From assembly GCF_022180385.2 (NCBI RefSeq), contig NZ_BQME02000002.1, positions 310,001 to 374,000 on the forward strand: 64,000 bases of DNA, given 5' to 3'. Each line of letters starts with the position of its first letter. The stretch's first letter is position 1. The notes under the pieces are model-generated. The model searched no databases. It saw only the letters and a list, made by a program, of their open reading frames with translations, and had not been told where the DNA came from. Below are positions 56,449 through 63,398 of this stretch, in pieces. This stretch comes from Paenibacillus sp. L3-i20 (GTDB lineage: Bacteria; Bacillota; Bacilli; Paenibacillales; Paenibacillaceae). Both the position numbers and the translations under genes were made by a program.

Positions 56449-57192
56449 ATGATGAGCAAATCGAAGTATTCCGAATCGGGCCAAGAAATTTATCGCCATG
56501 AGGAAAGAACAACTCCGTTCCAATTAGCAACAGGCGATGAAGCGACGATCGATTTAATTACGGCTCATATTGAAAAGCATATCGGGGTAGTTGACTTTAT
56601 ATTTCATGAAATTATTTCTGATACTGTTCATATCGATGTGCTTAGAGTACCGCCGACCAAAGAAAGAAATTACTACACGCTTGTCACTTGTGGAATGAGT
56701 ACGCTCCCAATGACTGTTCCACCAGGGGCTGAAAAATTCCGATTTGCAGAGTTGTTAATTTGTTTGCCAGCCGATTGGCCGATGACGGAGGAAACGTATT
56801 CACTGCCAGAGAACTATTGGCCGATTGAATGGTTGAAAACGCTTGCGAGATTGCCTCATGAATATAATTCGTGGCTGTATGCAGGACATACAATTCCTAA
56901 TGGCGATCCAGAAAAACCTTTTGCTGGCAACACGCTACTATCGGGTGTTATGCTGACACTTCCGTCACTTGCAGAAGATGCAAGCGCTTTCTTTAATTTG
57001 CGGGCATCGGATGAAAAAGAAGTACATTTCTTCTGCGTAGTGCCTCTTTATTCAGAAGAGATGGAGTTTAAGTTGAAGAAGGGTGCAGAAGCATTGTTAG
57101 AGAAACATGATGAAGAAGGAATAACAGTATTGCTTGATATCGGTCGTAAAAATGTTTGTAAAAAATCAATATTTGGTTTCTTCAAAAAGTAA
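56449..57192 (+). CDS. Suppressor-of-fused (SUFU) domain protein
   Basis: A 247-residue protein. The SUFU domain covers most of its length: IEKHIGVVDFIFHEIISDTVHIDVLRVPPT (in part), YTLVTCGMSTLPMTVP, FRFAELLICLPADWP and YAGHTIPNG. Bacterial SUFU proteins occur widely, some as immunity proteins of polymorphic toxins. No toxin gene is adjacent on the same strand. A single ATG cluster (56449/56452) follows GAGGGAATT. It is the last chromosomal gene before the phage-like region. Confidence 0.85.
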   Translation: MMSKSKYSESGQEIYRHEERTTPFQLATGDEATIDLITAHIEKHIGVVDFIFHEIISDTVHIDVLRVPPTKERNYYTLVTCGMSTLPMTVPPGAEKFRFAELLICLPADWPMTEETYSLPENYWPIEWLKTLARLPHEYNSWLYAGHTIPNGDPEKPFAGNTLLSGVMLTLPSLAEDASAFFNLRASDEKEVHFFCVVPLYSEEMEFKLKKGAEALLEKHDEEGITVLLDIGRKNVCKKSIFGFFKK

Positions 57193-57233
57193 AACACAAA
57201 AAAGTTGGGATTTATGTATAATCACACCGAATC

Positions 57234-57397
57234 GGGAGAAGCTAAAAACATCGGCGTCGGAAGATGTCGTAGACAACCGCGGAGAAGGCTTACGTTTCCC
57301 CATAAGTTCTTCGTCCGGTTTCTCCTCTCCCATGATAGAGGCTCTCGAAAGAGGGCCTCGATTATTTTGTTTAAAACCCTTGATTTATAAGGGTTTT
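57234..57397 (+). ncRNA. Candidate structured RNA with two terminators
   Basis: GGGAGA (57234-57239) can pair with TCTCCC (57326-57331), enclosing two hairpins: ACATC/GATGT (57248-57267) and GGAGAA/TTCTCC (57281-57325). Immediately after comes a nine-bp GAAA-tetraloop hairpin (57338-57359) and then a perfect nine-bp stem AAAACCCTT/AAGGGTTTT with TT tail (57373-57397). The short frames that cross here have no ribosome binding site. It could be a small RNA or the 3' leader of the SUFU transcript. I recognise no family. Confidence 0.4.
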
Positions 57398-57497
57398 TTA
57401 GAATCGTTAGAGAAATTAATTTAATCGTTGTTGACCAATCTCAGTCATAACCTACTTGTGCTATATCTAATTCTGCCTAGATTTTCTCCTTTCCCAA

Positions 57498-57878
57498 TTA
57501 TCTTTTCATATGAGGCCTTACATTATATTGCAATATATCCTCGATATCGCCGATACGTAATACAAGTCGATAGACAGAAGATAGATCTATCTCTGCTTGG
57601 CATATATTCTCAGCGCTAAGAGCTGCTTTCTTAACAAGCGGCAATATGATACCAAATTGGAAATCATTTGACTCATGGCGCGTGTATGCAAAATCCGGCA
57701 CTGTAATTGAGGGGAACACTCCTTCTAATTCATCATAAGTGATACGATGAAATGGCGCTTTAATGTCGATGGTTAACGTTTTATCCCAATTAAGTGAATG
57801 GCATTCCACAATCATCCAAACAGGAGTTAGTAGCTTACTTTCACCAGATTCTTCATAAATGCCACTAATCTTCAACAC
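57498..57878 (-). CDS. Phage-region hypothetical protein
   Basis: A 126-residue protein with no motif I recognise; it begins LKISGIYEESGE and is probably beta-rich. It is co-transcribed after the ImmA/IrrE gene and overlaps it by 14 bases if translation starts at GTG 57878, which has AGGGG eight bases upstream. Its position next to the protease suggests a partner in induction control, but this is only context. Confidence 0.55.
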   Translation of the reverse strand: MLKISGIYEESGESKLLTPVWMIVECHSLNWDKTLTIDIKAPFHRITYDELEGVFPSITVPDFAYTRHESNDFQFGIILPLVKKAALSAENICQAEIDLSSVYRLVLRIGDIEDILQYNVRPHMKR

Positions 57879-58488
57879 GATATCGACCCCTGCTTTCGGC
57901 AATTTGGCGGTTTAATTGGTTTAATATATTGTTTGTTGCGTCAGAGTACGTATAGATGATGGGTTTAAAAGTCGATCTTGAACGAAGGTTACGCTCTTCG
58001 CGTTCATTGCTTATTTTTCGTAATATATATTCTATACGTTGTTTTACAAAACTATACGGAAGCTGGAACGCTTCGGAAATAATGGTTAAGTAATGATGTA
58101 AATACTTAGTAGGTTCGAATTTCTCTAGCATGAAATATGGCATTGCAGCGACCATTTGAAACTGCGCAGCTTGTGCTTCTTGAAGATCTTGAAAAGTTGA
58201 TGGCATTGAATCTTGTATGCCAACATGTCTCAGAGGATGACATAGCTCATGAAAAAACTCTTTCCGAAGCTCTTCGTAACATAAATCTTCTTTAAGAAAA
58301 ATAAAAGAATAACTATTTTCTTCCCACTGAGCGAAACATGGACCGCTATAATATTTCACTTCTACACCAAATGCCTGTGAAACGGCTTTAATAGTCAAAT
58401 CGGAGGGTATTAAGATACCATGTTCTTTGTATCTTGCACTAATCCAAATTTCCAAATCGGATGGTTTGTATAAATTGAAATCCAACAT
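57865..58488 (-). CDS. ImmA/IrrE-family metallopeptidase
   Basis: A 207-residue protein with the HExxH motif as FFHELCHPLRH (about residues 79-88) and a downstream QEAQAAQF Glu, the third zinc ligand of peptidase family M78. In ICEBs1 ImmA cleaves the XRE-type ImmR repressor when induced by DNA damage or a cell signal. Here it is on the same strand as, and just after, the repressor gene, so it is the likely anti-repressor. Confidence 0.9.
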   Translation of the reverse strand: MLDFNLYKPSDLEIWISARYKEHGILIPSDLTIKAVSQAFGVEVKYYSGPCFAQWEENSYSFIFLKEDLCYEELRKEFFHELCHPLRHVGIQDSMPSTFQDLQEAQAAQFQMVAAMPYFMLEKFEPTKYLHHYLTIISEAFQLPYSFVKQRIEYILRKISNEREERNLRSRSTFKPIIYTYSDATNNILNQLNRQIAESRGRYRVED

Positions 58489-58562
58489 TTGTTATCATCC
58501 CCCAAAAAAAGAAACGTATGTTCGTATTAGTAGGCAAAAAATATAGCCTAATGAAGGCTATA

Positions 58563-58988
58563 CTAAAATGATTGTTCGTCTCTTTTTCGCTGAGCTTTAC
58601 GGTACGCATCTACAGCAGCCTTGGCAGCTGCCCTCGCCAGATCTAGTTCCTCTTCAGAGTACTTATCAGATCCACCTAAGAACGCTCGTCCAATATTTGC
58701 TTCGCTATCTGCACGTTGTTCCGAATTCCCCTCACCTTGTTTTGTATTGCTAGAAGTATGGTTAAGCTGATCGGTGACATCAGGTTGAAAGTTATCGGAT
58801 CTGCCGTACAAGTAATCAATAGTAGTATTGAAGTAGTCAGCAAGTGCATTTATTGTTTTTTGGTCAGGCTCCGTTTTCCCATTTTCGTAATTTCCATATC
58901 CTTGCCTAGTAATACCTAGGAAATCAGCCATGTCCTTTTGTGTCTTCTTCATATCTAATCTTAGATTTCGAAGGCGGTCAGACAGCAT
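58563..58988 (-). CDS. XRE-family phage repressor
   Basis: A 141-residue repressor. The N-terminal HTH has KTQKDMADFLGITRQGYGNYENGKTEP in part, and a linker rich in Asn/Gln precedes a helical C-terminal end (EEELDLARAAAKAAVDAYR). It binds the four operators at 59026-59130. The start ATG 58988 lies eight bases after GGGGG; an upstream ATG (59003) lacks a site. It keeps the phage region silent until ImmA acts. Confidence 0.92.
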   Translation of the reverse strand: MLSDRLRNLRLDMKKTQKDMADFLGITRQGYGNYENGKTEPDQKTINALADYFNTTIDYLYGRSDNFQPDVTDQLNHTSSNTKQGEGNSEQRADSEANIGRAFLGGSDKYSEEELDLARAAAKAAVDAYRKAQRKRDEQSF

Positions 58989-59018
58989 AACAATAGCCCC
59001 CATTAATAGATTAACTCT

Positions 59019-59047
59019 ATTATAGGCAATTATTCGTTGCCTGCCAA
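59019..59047 (-). promoter_or_regulatory. Repressor maintenance promoter
   Basis: On the minus strand TTGGCA (59047-59042), 17 bases, TATAAT (59024-59019). Operator O1 lies exactly in the spacer, so the repressor controls its own gene. Confidence 0.8.
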
Positions 59048-59130
59048 CCTAGGCAATGAAACGTTGCATAAATACATTGACAGCAACGTTTCATTGCACT
59101 AATATCGTGATATAGGCAACGAAACGTTGC
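59026..59130. promoter_or_regulatory. Four-operator array of the phage switch
   Basis: Four 15-bp sites of form GCAAY-N5-GTTGC: O1 59026-59040, O2 59053-59067, O3 59083-59097 (reverse orientation), O4 59116-59130. Centre distances are 27, 30 and 33 bp. O1 sits in the repressor promoter spacer, O3 in the early promoter spacer. The design matches a lambda-like switch. Confidence 0.85.
59077..59105 (+). promoter_or_regulatory. Early promoter of the phage region
   Basis: TTGACA (59077-59082), 17-base spacer containing O3, TATAAT-like TAATAT (59100-59105). Transcription would run into the replication module. Confidence 0.8.
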
Positions 59131-59204
59131 TTAATGTGAAATAGTTGCGAAATGTAAATGACTGACTTACAAATTAAAAGATTGAGATGGGAAGGGTTTG
59201 AACA

Positions 59205-59432
59205 ATGGATAAAACAGTTGAAGCAGATAGTTGGACTCTTGATCTACGCGAATACATGACTAGTGAGCTTAGGTCAGGAGGATTCATCACATTTGACGAA
59301 AATGGTTATGCTCATTTGACGCCAAAAGGGAAAATACGTGCAACAGCACGTCTGGACAAGCTACCGATTGGCGATAATCTCCTGCTGGAAATTGCAGTTT
59401 GTGAAGCTTATAGCATGAAACCGAACCTATAA
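59205..59432 (+). CDS. Phage early hypothetical protein
   Basis: A 75-residue acidic protein with possible winged-helix or basic patch features (TPKGKIRATARLDKL), not recognised. It is the first gene after the early promoter, which is typical for a regulator, but nothing in the sequence proves it. The ATG follows GGGAAGGG. Confidence 0.6.
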   Translation: MDKTVEADSWTLDLREYMTSELRSGGFITFDENGYAHLTPKGKIRATARLDKLPIGDNLLLEIAVCEAYSMKPNL

Positions 59433-59492
59433 GTCCAGTAGCAAATTTATTCGACAGTTATAGAAACTAGCTTAAGGAAGTGAAGATGGAGT

Positions 59493-60359
59493 ATGGACGG
59501 CTGGATATGTATACATCGCAAAATTCGTAAAAACTCTATTTTTAATGACATGGAATTACTACGTTTGTGGCTTATTTGTTTGACAGAAGCAAGCCATACT
59601 GAGCGTAATCAGATGATCGGTAAGCAGATTGTTCAGTTGCAGCCTGGTCAATTCGTAACTGGACGATTTGACCTCCATGACATGTATAATGCTGGGTTAA
59701 AATGTGATCAGAAAAAAAGTGCAAAAACAATTTGGAGATGGCTCGAGACGTTGCAAAGGGGTGATTTTTTGACCATCCAATCTACTACGAAATTTTCAGT
59801 TGTAACGATATGTAATTGGGACTTATACCAAGAGCATAAGAGTGATAACGACCAGCAAATAACCAATAAACGACCATCAAATGACCAGCAAGTGACCATA
59901 AACAAAAATGTTAACCATTATAACAATGACAACAATGACAACAATGAGGAAAAAAAGAGATTAAGCGAGCGGAAAAGGTATGCCGAGGATTCTACATCTT
60001 ACAGGATGGCAGCGTTCCTTTTTTCGAAAATAAAAGAATGGACGAGTAGTGTGAAACAACCAGACTTTCAGCTCTGGGCAGATGATTTCCGGAAAATAGT
60101 TGAAATAGATAAAAGGGAAACGGAGCTAGTAAAGATTGTGATTGAATGGGTAACGGAAGACACTTTTTGGCGAAAAAATATTTTATGTCCCAGCAAGCTA
60201 AGAAAACAATTTGATCGGTTAGTCATCGAAATGGAAAGCAAAGCTGGAAAGTTGAAGAAAACACAGAGTTGCGGAGGTGAAATGAATGAACGCAGAAGCG
60301 ATAACGGAAGTGATATTGTCGGTTCCGAACAGAACTATGACCTCTTTGTACGCCGTTGA
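59493..60359 (+). CDS. Phage replication initiation protein (DnaD-like replisome organiser)
   Basis: A 288-residue protein. The N-terminal winged helix (MDGWICIHRKIRKNSIF, QLQPGQFVTGRFDLHDMY) is the replisome organiser type. A low-complexity Asn-rich linker (NDNNDNNEE) leads to a C-terminal helical domain. It is followed by a DnaC-like helicase loader overlapping its end by 74 bases. Such proteins bind the phage origin and recruit the loader. Confidence 0.8.
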   Translation: MDGWICIHRKIRKNSIFNDMELLRLWLICLTEASHTERNQMIGKQIVQLQPGQFVTGRFDLHDMYNAGLKCDQKKSAKTIWRWLETLQRGDFLTIQSTTKFSVVTICNWDLYQEHKSDNDQQITNKRPSNDQQVTINKNVNHYNNDNNDNNEEKKRLSERKRYAEDSTSYRMAAFLFSKIKEWTSSVKQPDFQLWADDFRKIVEIDKRETELVKIVIEWVTEDTFWRKNILCPSKLRKQFDRLVIEMESKAGKLKKTQSCGGEMNERRSDNGSDIVGSEQNYDLFVRR

Positions 60360-61137
60360 CCCAAATGAAGGTACATATTGTTGCTTGATATGCCGGGTTG
60401 AGATGAGAAGAGTATTTTTTCCGCTATTTCAAAAGTACGTCATGCCATCTGCTTGTAAGTGTGTTGCGAGTAGGATGGAAAAGGATCAGCTTGACCTCGA
60501 ACGTAGTGTGCGTCGCGATCGGCTTGAGAGACATTATAAGCGAAGCATTATAAGTGAAAGTCTTAAACGTGCATCCTTCGAAAATTTCATTATTCGTAGA
60601 GGCACAGAAAATGTGTTCAACGAGGCAAAAAGATTTGCAGATACTTTCAGAATACAAGAGTTTGGGTTAATGCTATATGGGAAGCCAGGAAACGGAAAAA
60701 GTCATCTTATGGCATCCATTCATCATGAGTTAGTTAAACATGGTTATGTTTGCCTCTTTCTTGATGTGTCACAACTTTTCAATACTGCAAAGGATACATT
60801 CAAGTTTAGCAGCAAAGTTTCATTAACAGATATTATTACGGCGGCTGTTGATTGTGATTTGCTCACACTGGATGAAATCGGCTCTGGTGTATTATCCGAG
60901 ACTGAGTTTAACGACATCTTATTTCCGATCATAAACGGCAGGATGGGCAAAAAAACGAATTATTCCAGCAATCTCGATCTAAATAGGCTGAGCAAGTGGT
61001 TTGAGAAAGGAAGAAATGGGGGGGCATTGGATACGGACGGTCGCCTGATCGATCGTATTATTGGTTCCTGTAGAGTATTTGAAAATTTGGCTACATCTAA
61101 ACGACATGAGGATGCTCTCAAAAGAATGCACGATTAA
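60286..61137 (+). CDS. DnaC/IstB-like helicase loader
   Basis: A 283-residue AAA+ protein: Walker A in YGKPGNGKSHLMA (about residue 127), Walker B as LLTLDEIGSG (about 198) and an N-terminal zinc-knuckle pattern (CCLICRVEM...ACKC). It loads the replicative helicase onto the origin marked by the preceding protein. ATG 60286 follows GGAGGTGA. Confidence 0.85.
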   Translation: MNAEAITEVILSVPNRTMTSLYAVDPNEGTYCCLICRVEMRRVFFPLFQKYVMPSACKCVASRMEKDQLDLERSVRRDRLERHYKRSIISESLKRASFENFIIRRGTENVFNEAKRFADTFRIQEFGLMLYGKPGNGKSHLMASIHHELVKHGYVCLFLDVSQLFNTAKDTFKFSSKVSLTDIITAAVDCDLLTLDEIGSGVLSETEFNDILFPIINGRMGKKTNYSSNLDLNRLSKWFEKGRNGGALDTDGRLIDRIIGSCRVFENLATSKRHEDALKRMHD

Positions 61138-61156
61138 GTATGGAAGGGGTTAGGAC

Positions 61157-61348
61157 ATGAGTAATTCGCAATTCAAAAAGAAATGGATAAAGGATGTAAG
61201 ACCAACAAAAGAGTTATGTGAAGCTCTTAAGGAAATTGAGATTGGTGAGGAAATGGTTTGGTGGAATGGATGTGAGCCATTTATTATTACCCGTGCAACT
61301 GATGATGATATAGAACGAATTGGGAGAGGAGTCTTTTGCTTAGATTGA
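61157..61348 (+). CDS. Phage-region hypothetical small protein
   Basis: A 63-residue protein with VWWNGCEPFIITRATDDDIERI; it is not recognised. The ATG follows GGAAGGGG and it is directly after the helicase loader, so it is likely a real early gene. Confidence 0.6.
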   Translation: MSNSQFKKKWIKDVRPTKELCEALKEIEIGEEMVWWNGCEPFIITRATDDDIERIGRGVFCLD

Positions 61349-61409
61349 AAGATTCACGGTACTTGGGAGTATTAAAAAAACACATGTCTGTGCCTTCTTC
61401 TCCTATTAG

Positions 61410-61777
61410 TTATTGTCTGATAATTAAAACATCACGTGGCGGGGTGCCAGTACGTTGGATCTGTTGAATCTCGGCATTAGTAAGGTTGCGCCCTACTAAA
61501 ACTAGTGAAGAAGTTAGATTATTGAAGTTACCTAAGTTCGACATGCTTTGGCGTCCACGAAAAATGCGAGTGGATCCTTGAAAGTTAATTTGCGAAAATA
61601 AACGAGTGTAACAGAATCTCTGGTTGAGGCATTTCTTAGACGGAAACTGGAAAGAACGTTATCAAAACGAAATGCTCCCAAATCTTGAACTGCTACGCCA
61701 CCACGTCTAAAAACAATCCGCCGATTTCTGAAATTATTGCCAGAGAAAAGTTGGAGACTTACATCTACGTTTGCCAA
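61410..61777 (-). pseudogene. Frameshifted beta/gamma-crystallin-like protein gene
   Basis: The N-terminal part reads LFSGNNFRNRRIVFRRGG and SSFRLRNASTRDSVTLV in one frame; the C-terminal part reads FSQINFQGSTRIFRG and FNNLTSSLVLVGRN in the next. Both parts look like Greek-key motifs. Joining needs one missing base near 61600. Translation would begin at TTG 61777 after AAGGGTG. It is the only minus-strand gene between the early and late modules, like a moron. Confidence 0.55.
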
Positions 61778-61888
61778 TTCTATCACCCTTTCATATGGGA
61801 TGATATATTCTATGATTAATTCATAGGAAAGGCTCAAACAAATATAAGGTGAGAAATTTTACATATAATAGAAAAGGAGATGGGAGTA

Positions 61889-62335
61889 ATGGGAGCAAGG
61901 CAAACGGATTTTGGCAATTACAAGGTGAATGACAGTGCAACTAAGGATGCAGTAGAGAAATATTTACTACAGGCGAGGGAGTACCTGGTTACTGCGTATA
62001 TACCGGAGCAACAATCTATTACCGCCTCGTACAGCGACATGCCTCGAAGTTATACCGGAATGACAAGCGATCATACTGGAAAATTAGCTGCTAGGAATGT
62101 AGACGAACCGGAGCGCCGTCGTCGGCATATCGAACGAGCCGAGAGTGCAATAAGTAGACTGGGAGCAAAACAACAGAAGTTAATCCGTGCTAGATACTTG
62201 GACGAGGACAATGTACTTGATCTTGATGTCGCAGCGGATATGGGTTATAGTGATCGCCATTACCGTCGAATTAAATCAGAAACAATGTTTCGAATAGCTA
62301 ATACTCTTGGTTTGGTAGTACTTCAGGAGTGCTGA
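61889..62335 (+). CDS. ArpU-family late transcription regulator
   Basis: A 148-residue protein similar to ArpU and phage sigma-like late regulators. The C-terminal region has SRLGAKQQKLIRARYL and the sigma-4-like helix-turn-helix AADMGYSDRHYRRIKSE. It controls late genes in Bacillota phages. ATG 61880 overlaps the site AAAGGAG; ATG 61889 has nine-base spacing and is chosen. The 11-bp repeats follow at once after its stop. Confidence 0.85.
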   Translation: MGARQTDFGNYKVNDSATKDAVEKYLLQAREYLVTAYIPEQQSITASYSDMPRSYTGMTSDHTGKLAARNVDEPERRRRHIERAESAISRLGAKQQKLIRARYLDEDNVLDLDVAADMGYSDRHYRRIKSETMFRIANTLGLVVLQEC

Positions 62336-62341
62336 ACGATG

Positions 62342-62385
62342 ATGTCCGCTTTATGTCCGCTCTAAGTCCGCTTCATGTCCGACAA
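62342..62385 (+). repeat. Four tandem 11-bp repeats after arpU
   Basis: ATGTCCGCTTT, ATGTCCGCTCT, AAGTCCGCTTC and ATGTCCGACAA follow one another without gaps. The period of about one helical turn places every TCCG on the same face. Their place is just upstream of the late genes. Confidence 0.85.
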
Positions 62386-62447
62386 GTTGCAAAAGAACAT
62401 GGTATTATTGGAATATGGAAATATAAACATATGGCAAGTGTGCGTGA

Positions 62448-62474
62448 GGGGTCGTCCAATGGGCGGCCCCTTTT
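62448..62474 (+). terminator. Terminator between the ArpU repeats and the tail genes
   Basis: GGGGTCGTCC (62448-62457) pairs with GGGCGGCCCC (62461-62470) over ten bp with two G-U pairs and a three-base loop, then TTTT. It lies in the presumed late leader. Confidence 0.75.
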
Positions 62475-62517
62475 GCATGGGTTAATATCCCGATATAGGT
62501 AGGGAGGGACCGGGGAT

Positions 62518-62673
62518 ATGAAGGAACAAAAGAAAAAGTTGAATAGTGAACTTGAGCTTCCAAAGCAGCCATTGAAATGTAAGGGATGCTTTTGGGGGGA
62601 ATGGCGAGAGACAAAGCAGCTTTGTCATTTGCCGAAGTGTGTTCTGGAGAAAAGTAATTTTAAAGGGGGGTGA
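62518..62673 (+). CDS. Small zinc-knuckle-like phage protein
   Basis: A 51-residue protein, MKEQKKKLNSELEL at the start and CKGCFW...CHLPKCVLEK later: four cysteines in a C-x2-C...C-x4-C pattern suggest a zinc site. ATG follows AGGGAGGGACC. This kind of short protein is common in Bacillota phage late regions. Confidence 0.6.
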   Translation: MKEQKKKLNSELELPKQPLKCKGCFWGEWRETKQLCHLPKCVLEKSNFKGG

Positions 62674-62677
62674 TTGT

Positions 62678-62827
62678 ATGAAAACAGTTCAACTGGTAAT
62701 CGCTCCTTATGTTCATGTAAGAAATGGCGGAGGCAAACATGATTCTGACGGGGGACGGGAGCGCGCATCTCCCGAAAGTATTATGCTACCTGGCATCAAC
62801 CATTCAGTTAACGCCAGACTACTGTAG
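62678..62827 (+). CDS. Small phage protein, unknown
   Basis: A 49-residue protein, MKTVQLVIAPYVHVRNGG at its start. ATG is preceded by AAAGGGGGGTGATT, a strong site, and it begins four bases after the previous stop. Not recognised. Confidence 0.55.
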   Translation: MKTVQLVIAPYVHVRNGGGKHDSDGGRERASPESIMLPGINHSVNARLL

Positions 62828-62842
62828 GTGAAGGAGGTCGTT

Positions 62843-62938
62843 ATGCCGATGAGAAACGAGTATTGTTCACAGCAATACGTAATGAAAAGGGTGATTGCAT
62901 TTGCTTCCATTTCAGGCAATTCACTCTGCAATTGTTAG
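62843..62938 (+). CDS. Possible 31-residue phage peptide
   Basis: ATG 62843 is five bases after AAGGAGG and opens a 31-codon frame (MPMRNEYCSQQYVMKRV). It overlaps the next gene. The good ribosome binding site is the only evidence. Confidence 0.3.
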   Translation: MPMRNEYCSQQYVMKRVIAFASISGNSLCNC

Positions 62939-63398
62939 TAACCTAGCCCAGCATTTGAAGTTTCCTGTCACTGAGATGCATGGCGGGGGTGATAAACCTG
63001 TCGGTTCGTTCTTCACTTATGATTTTATCGGTGGGTTTAGAGCGGAGAAAGGGTTGCCGTCTGTATATTTTGAATCGAACAAAAGAATCGAGAAGGAGAC
63101 GGTCACATTTACCGTCTCTTTCTTATCTTATGCAGTCGATCGGACAACCAGCATTGTTAACGGTTTGACTGCTAGGGATTGGTTCAAGTTAGCAGGATAC
63201 GTTTTGTTGAAAGAAATGGTCGATGTGGTTGTTGTTAATGTAGGAGATCTCGAAAATCGGGATGTAACTATTAATAACGTCTTGGAGCTTCGCCAAGGGT
63301 TTGAGGTGGAGTTTCGAACGACGAATGTAGTAGAAACTGTAAATGAATTTATTGAGAAAATTAATATTCAAGGAGGAAATCAAATTGTCCATTCATGA
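62901..63398 (+). CDS. Phage neck-terminator-like protein
   Basis: A 165-residue protein of the LIC_12616/neck terminator type by general pattern (YDFIGGFRAEKGLPSVYF in part, LRQGFEVEFRTTNVVETV). Such proteins close the tail tube before attachment to the head. The start is TTG 62901, seven bases after AAGGGTG. It overlaps the sheath gene by 14 bases, so the two are translated together. The family call is from gene order and moderate similarity. Confidence 0.6.
   Translation: MLPFQAIHSAIVSNLAQHLKFPVTEMHGGGDKPVGSFFTYDFIGGFRAEKGLPSVYFESNKRIEKETVTFTVSFLSYAVDRTTSIVNGLTARDWFKLAGYVLLKEMVDVVVVNVGDLENRDVTINNVLELRQGFEVEFRTTNVVETVNEFIEKINIQGGNQIVHS

Noticed and set aside
57373..57397. Attachment-site (attL) candidate at the phage boundary
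   Set aside because: Only one boundary is in the window and no integrase gene or tRNA 3' end is seen, so no direct repeat can be checked.
57134..57424. Two overlapping frames of 96 and 61 codons downstream of the SUFU gene
   Set aside because: No usable ribosome binding site, unlike any known protein, and they run through hairpins and a terminator; the RNA-structure reading fits better.
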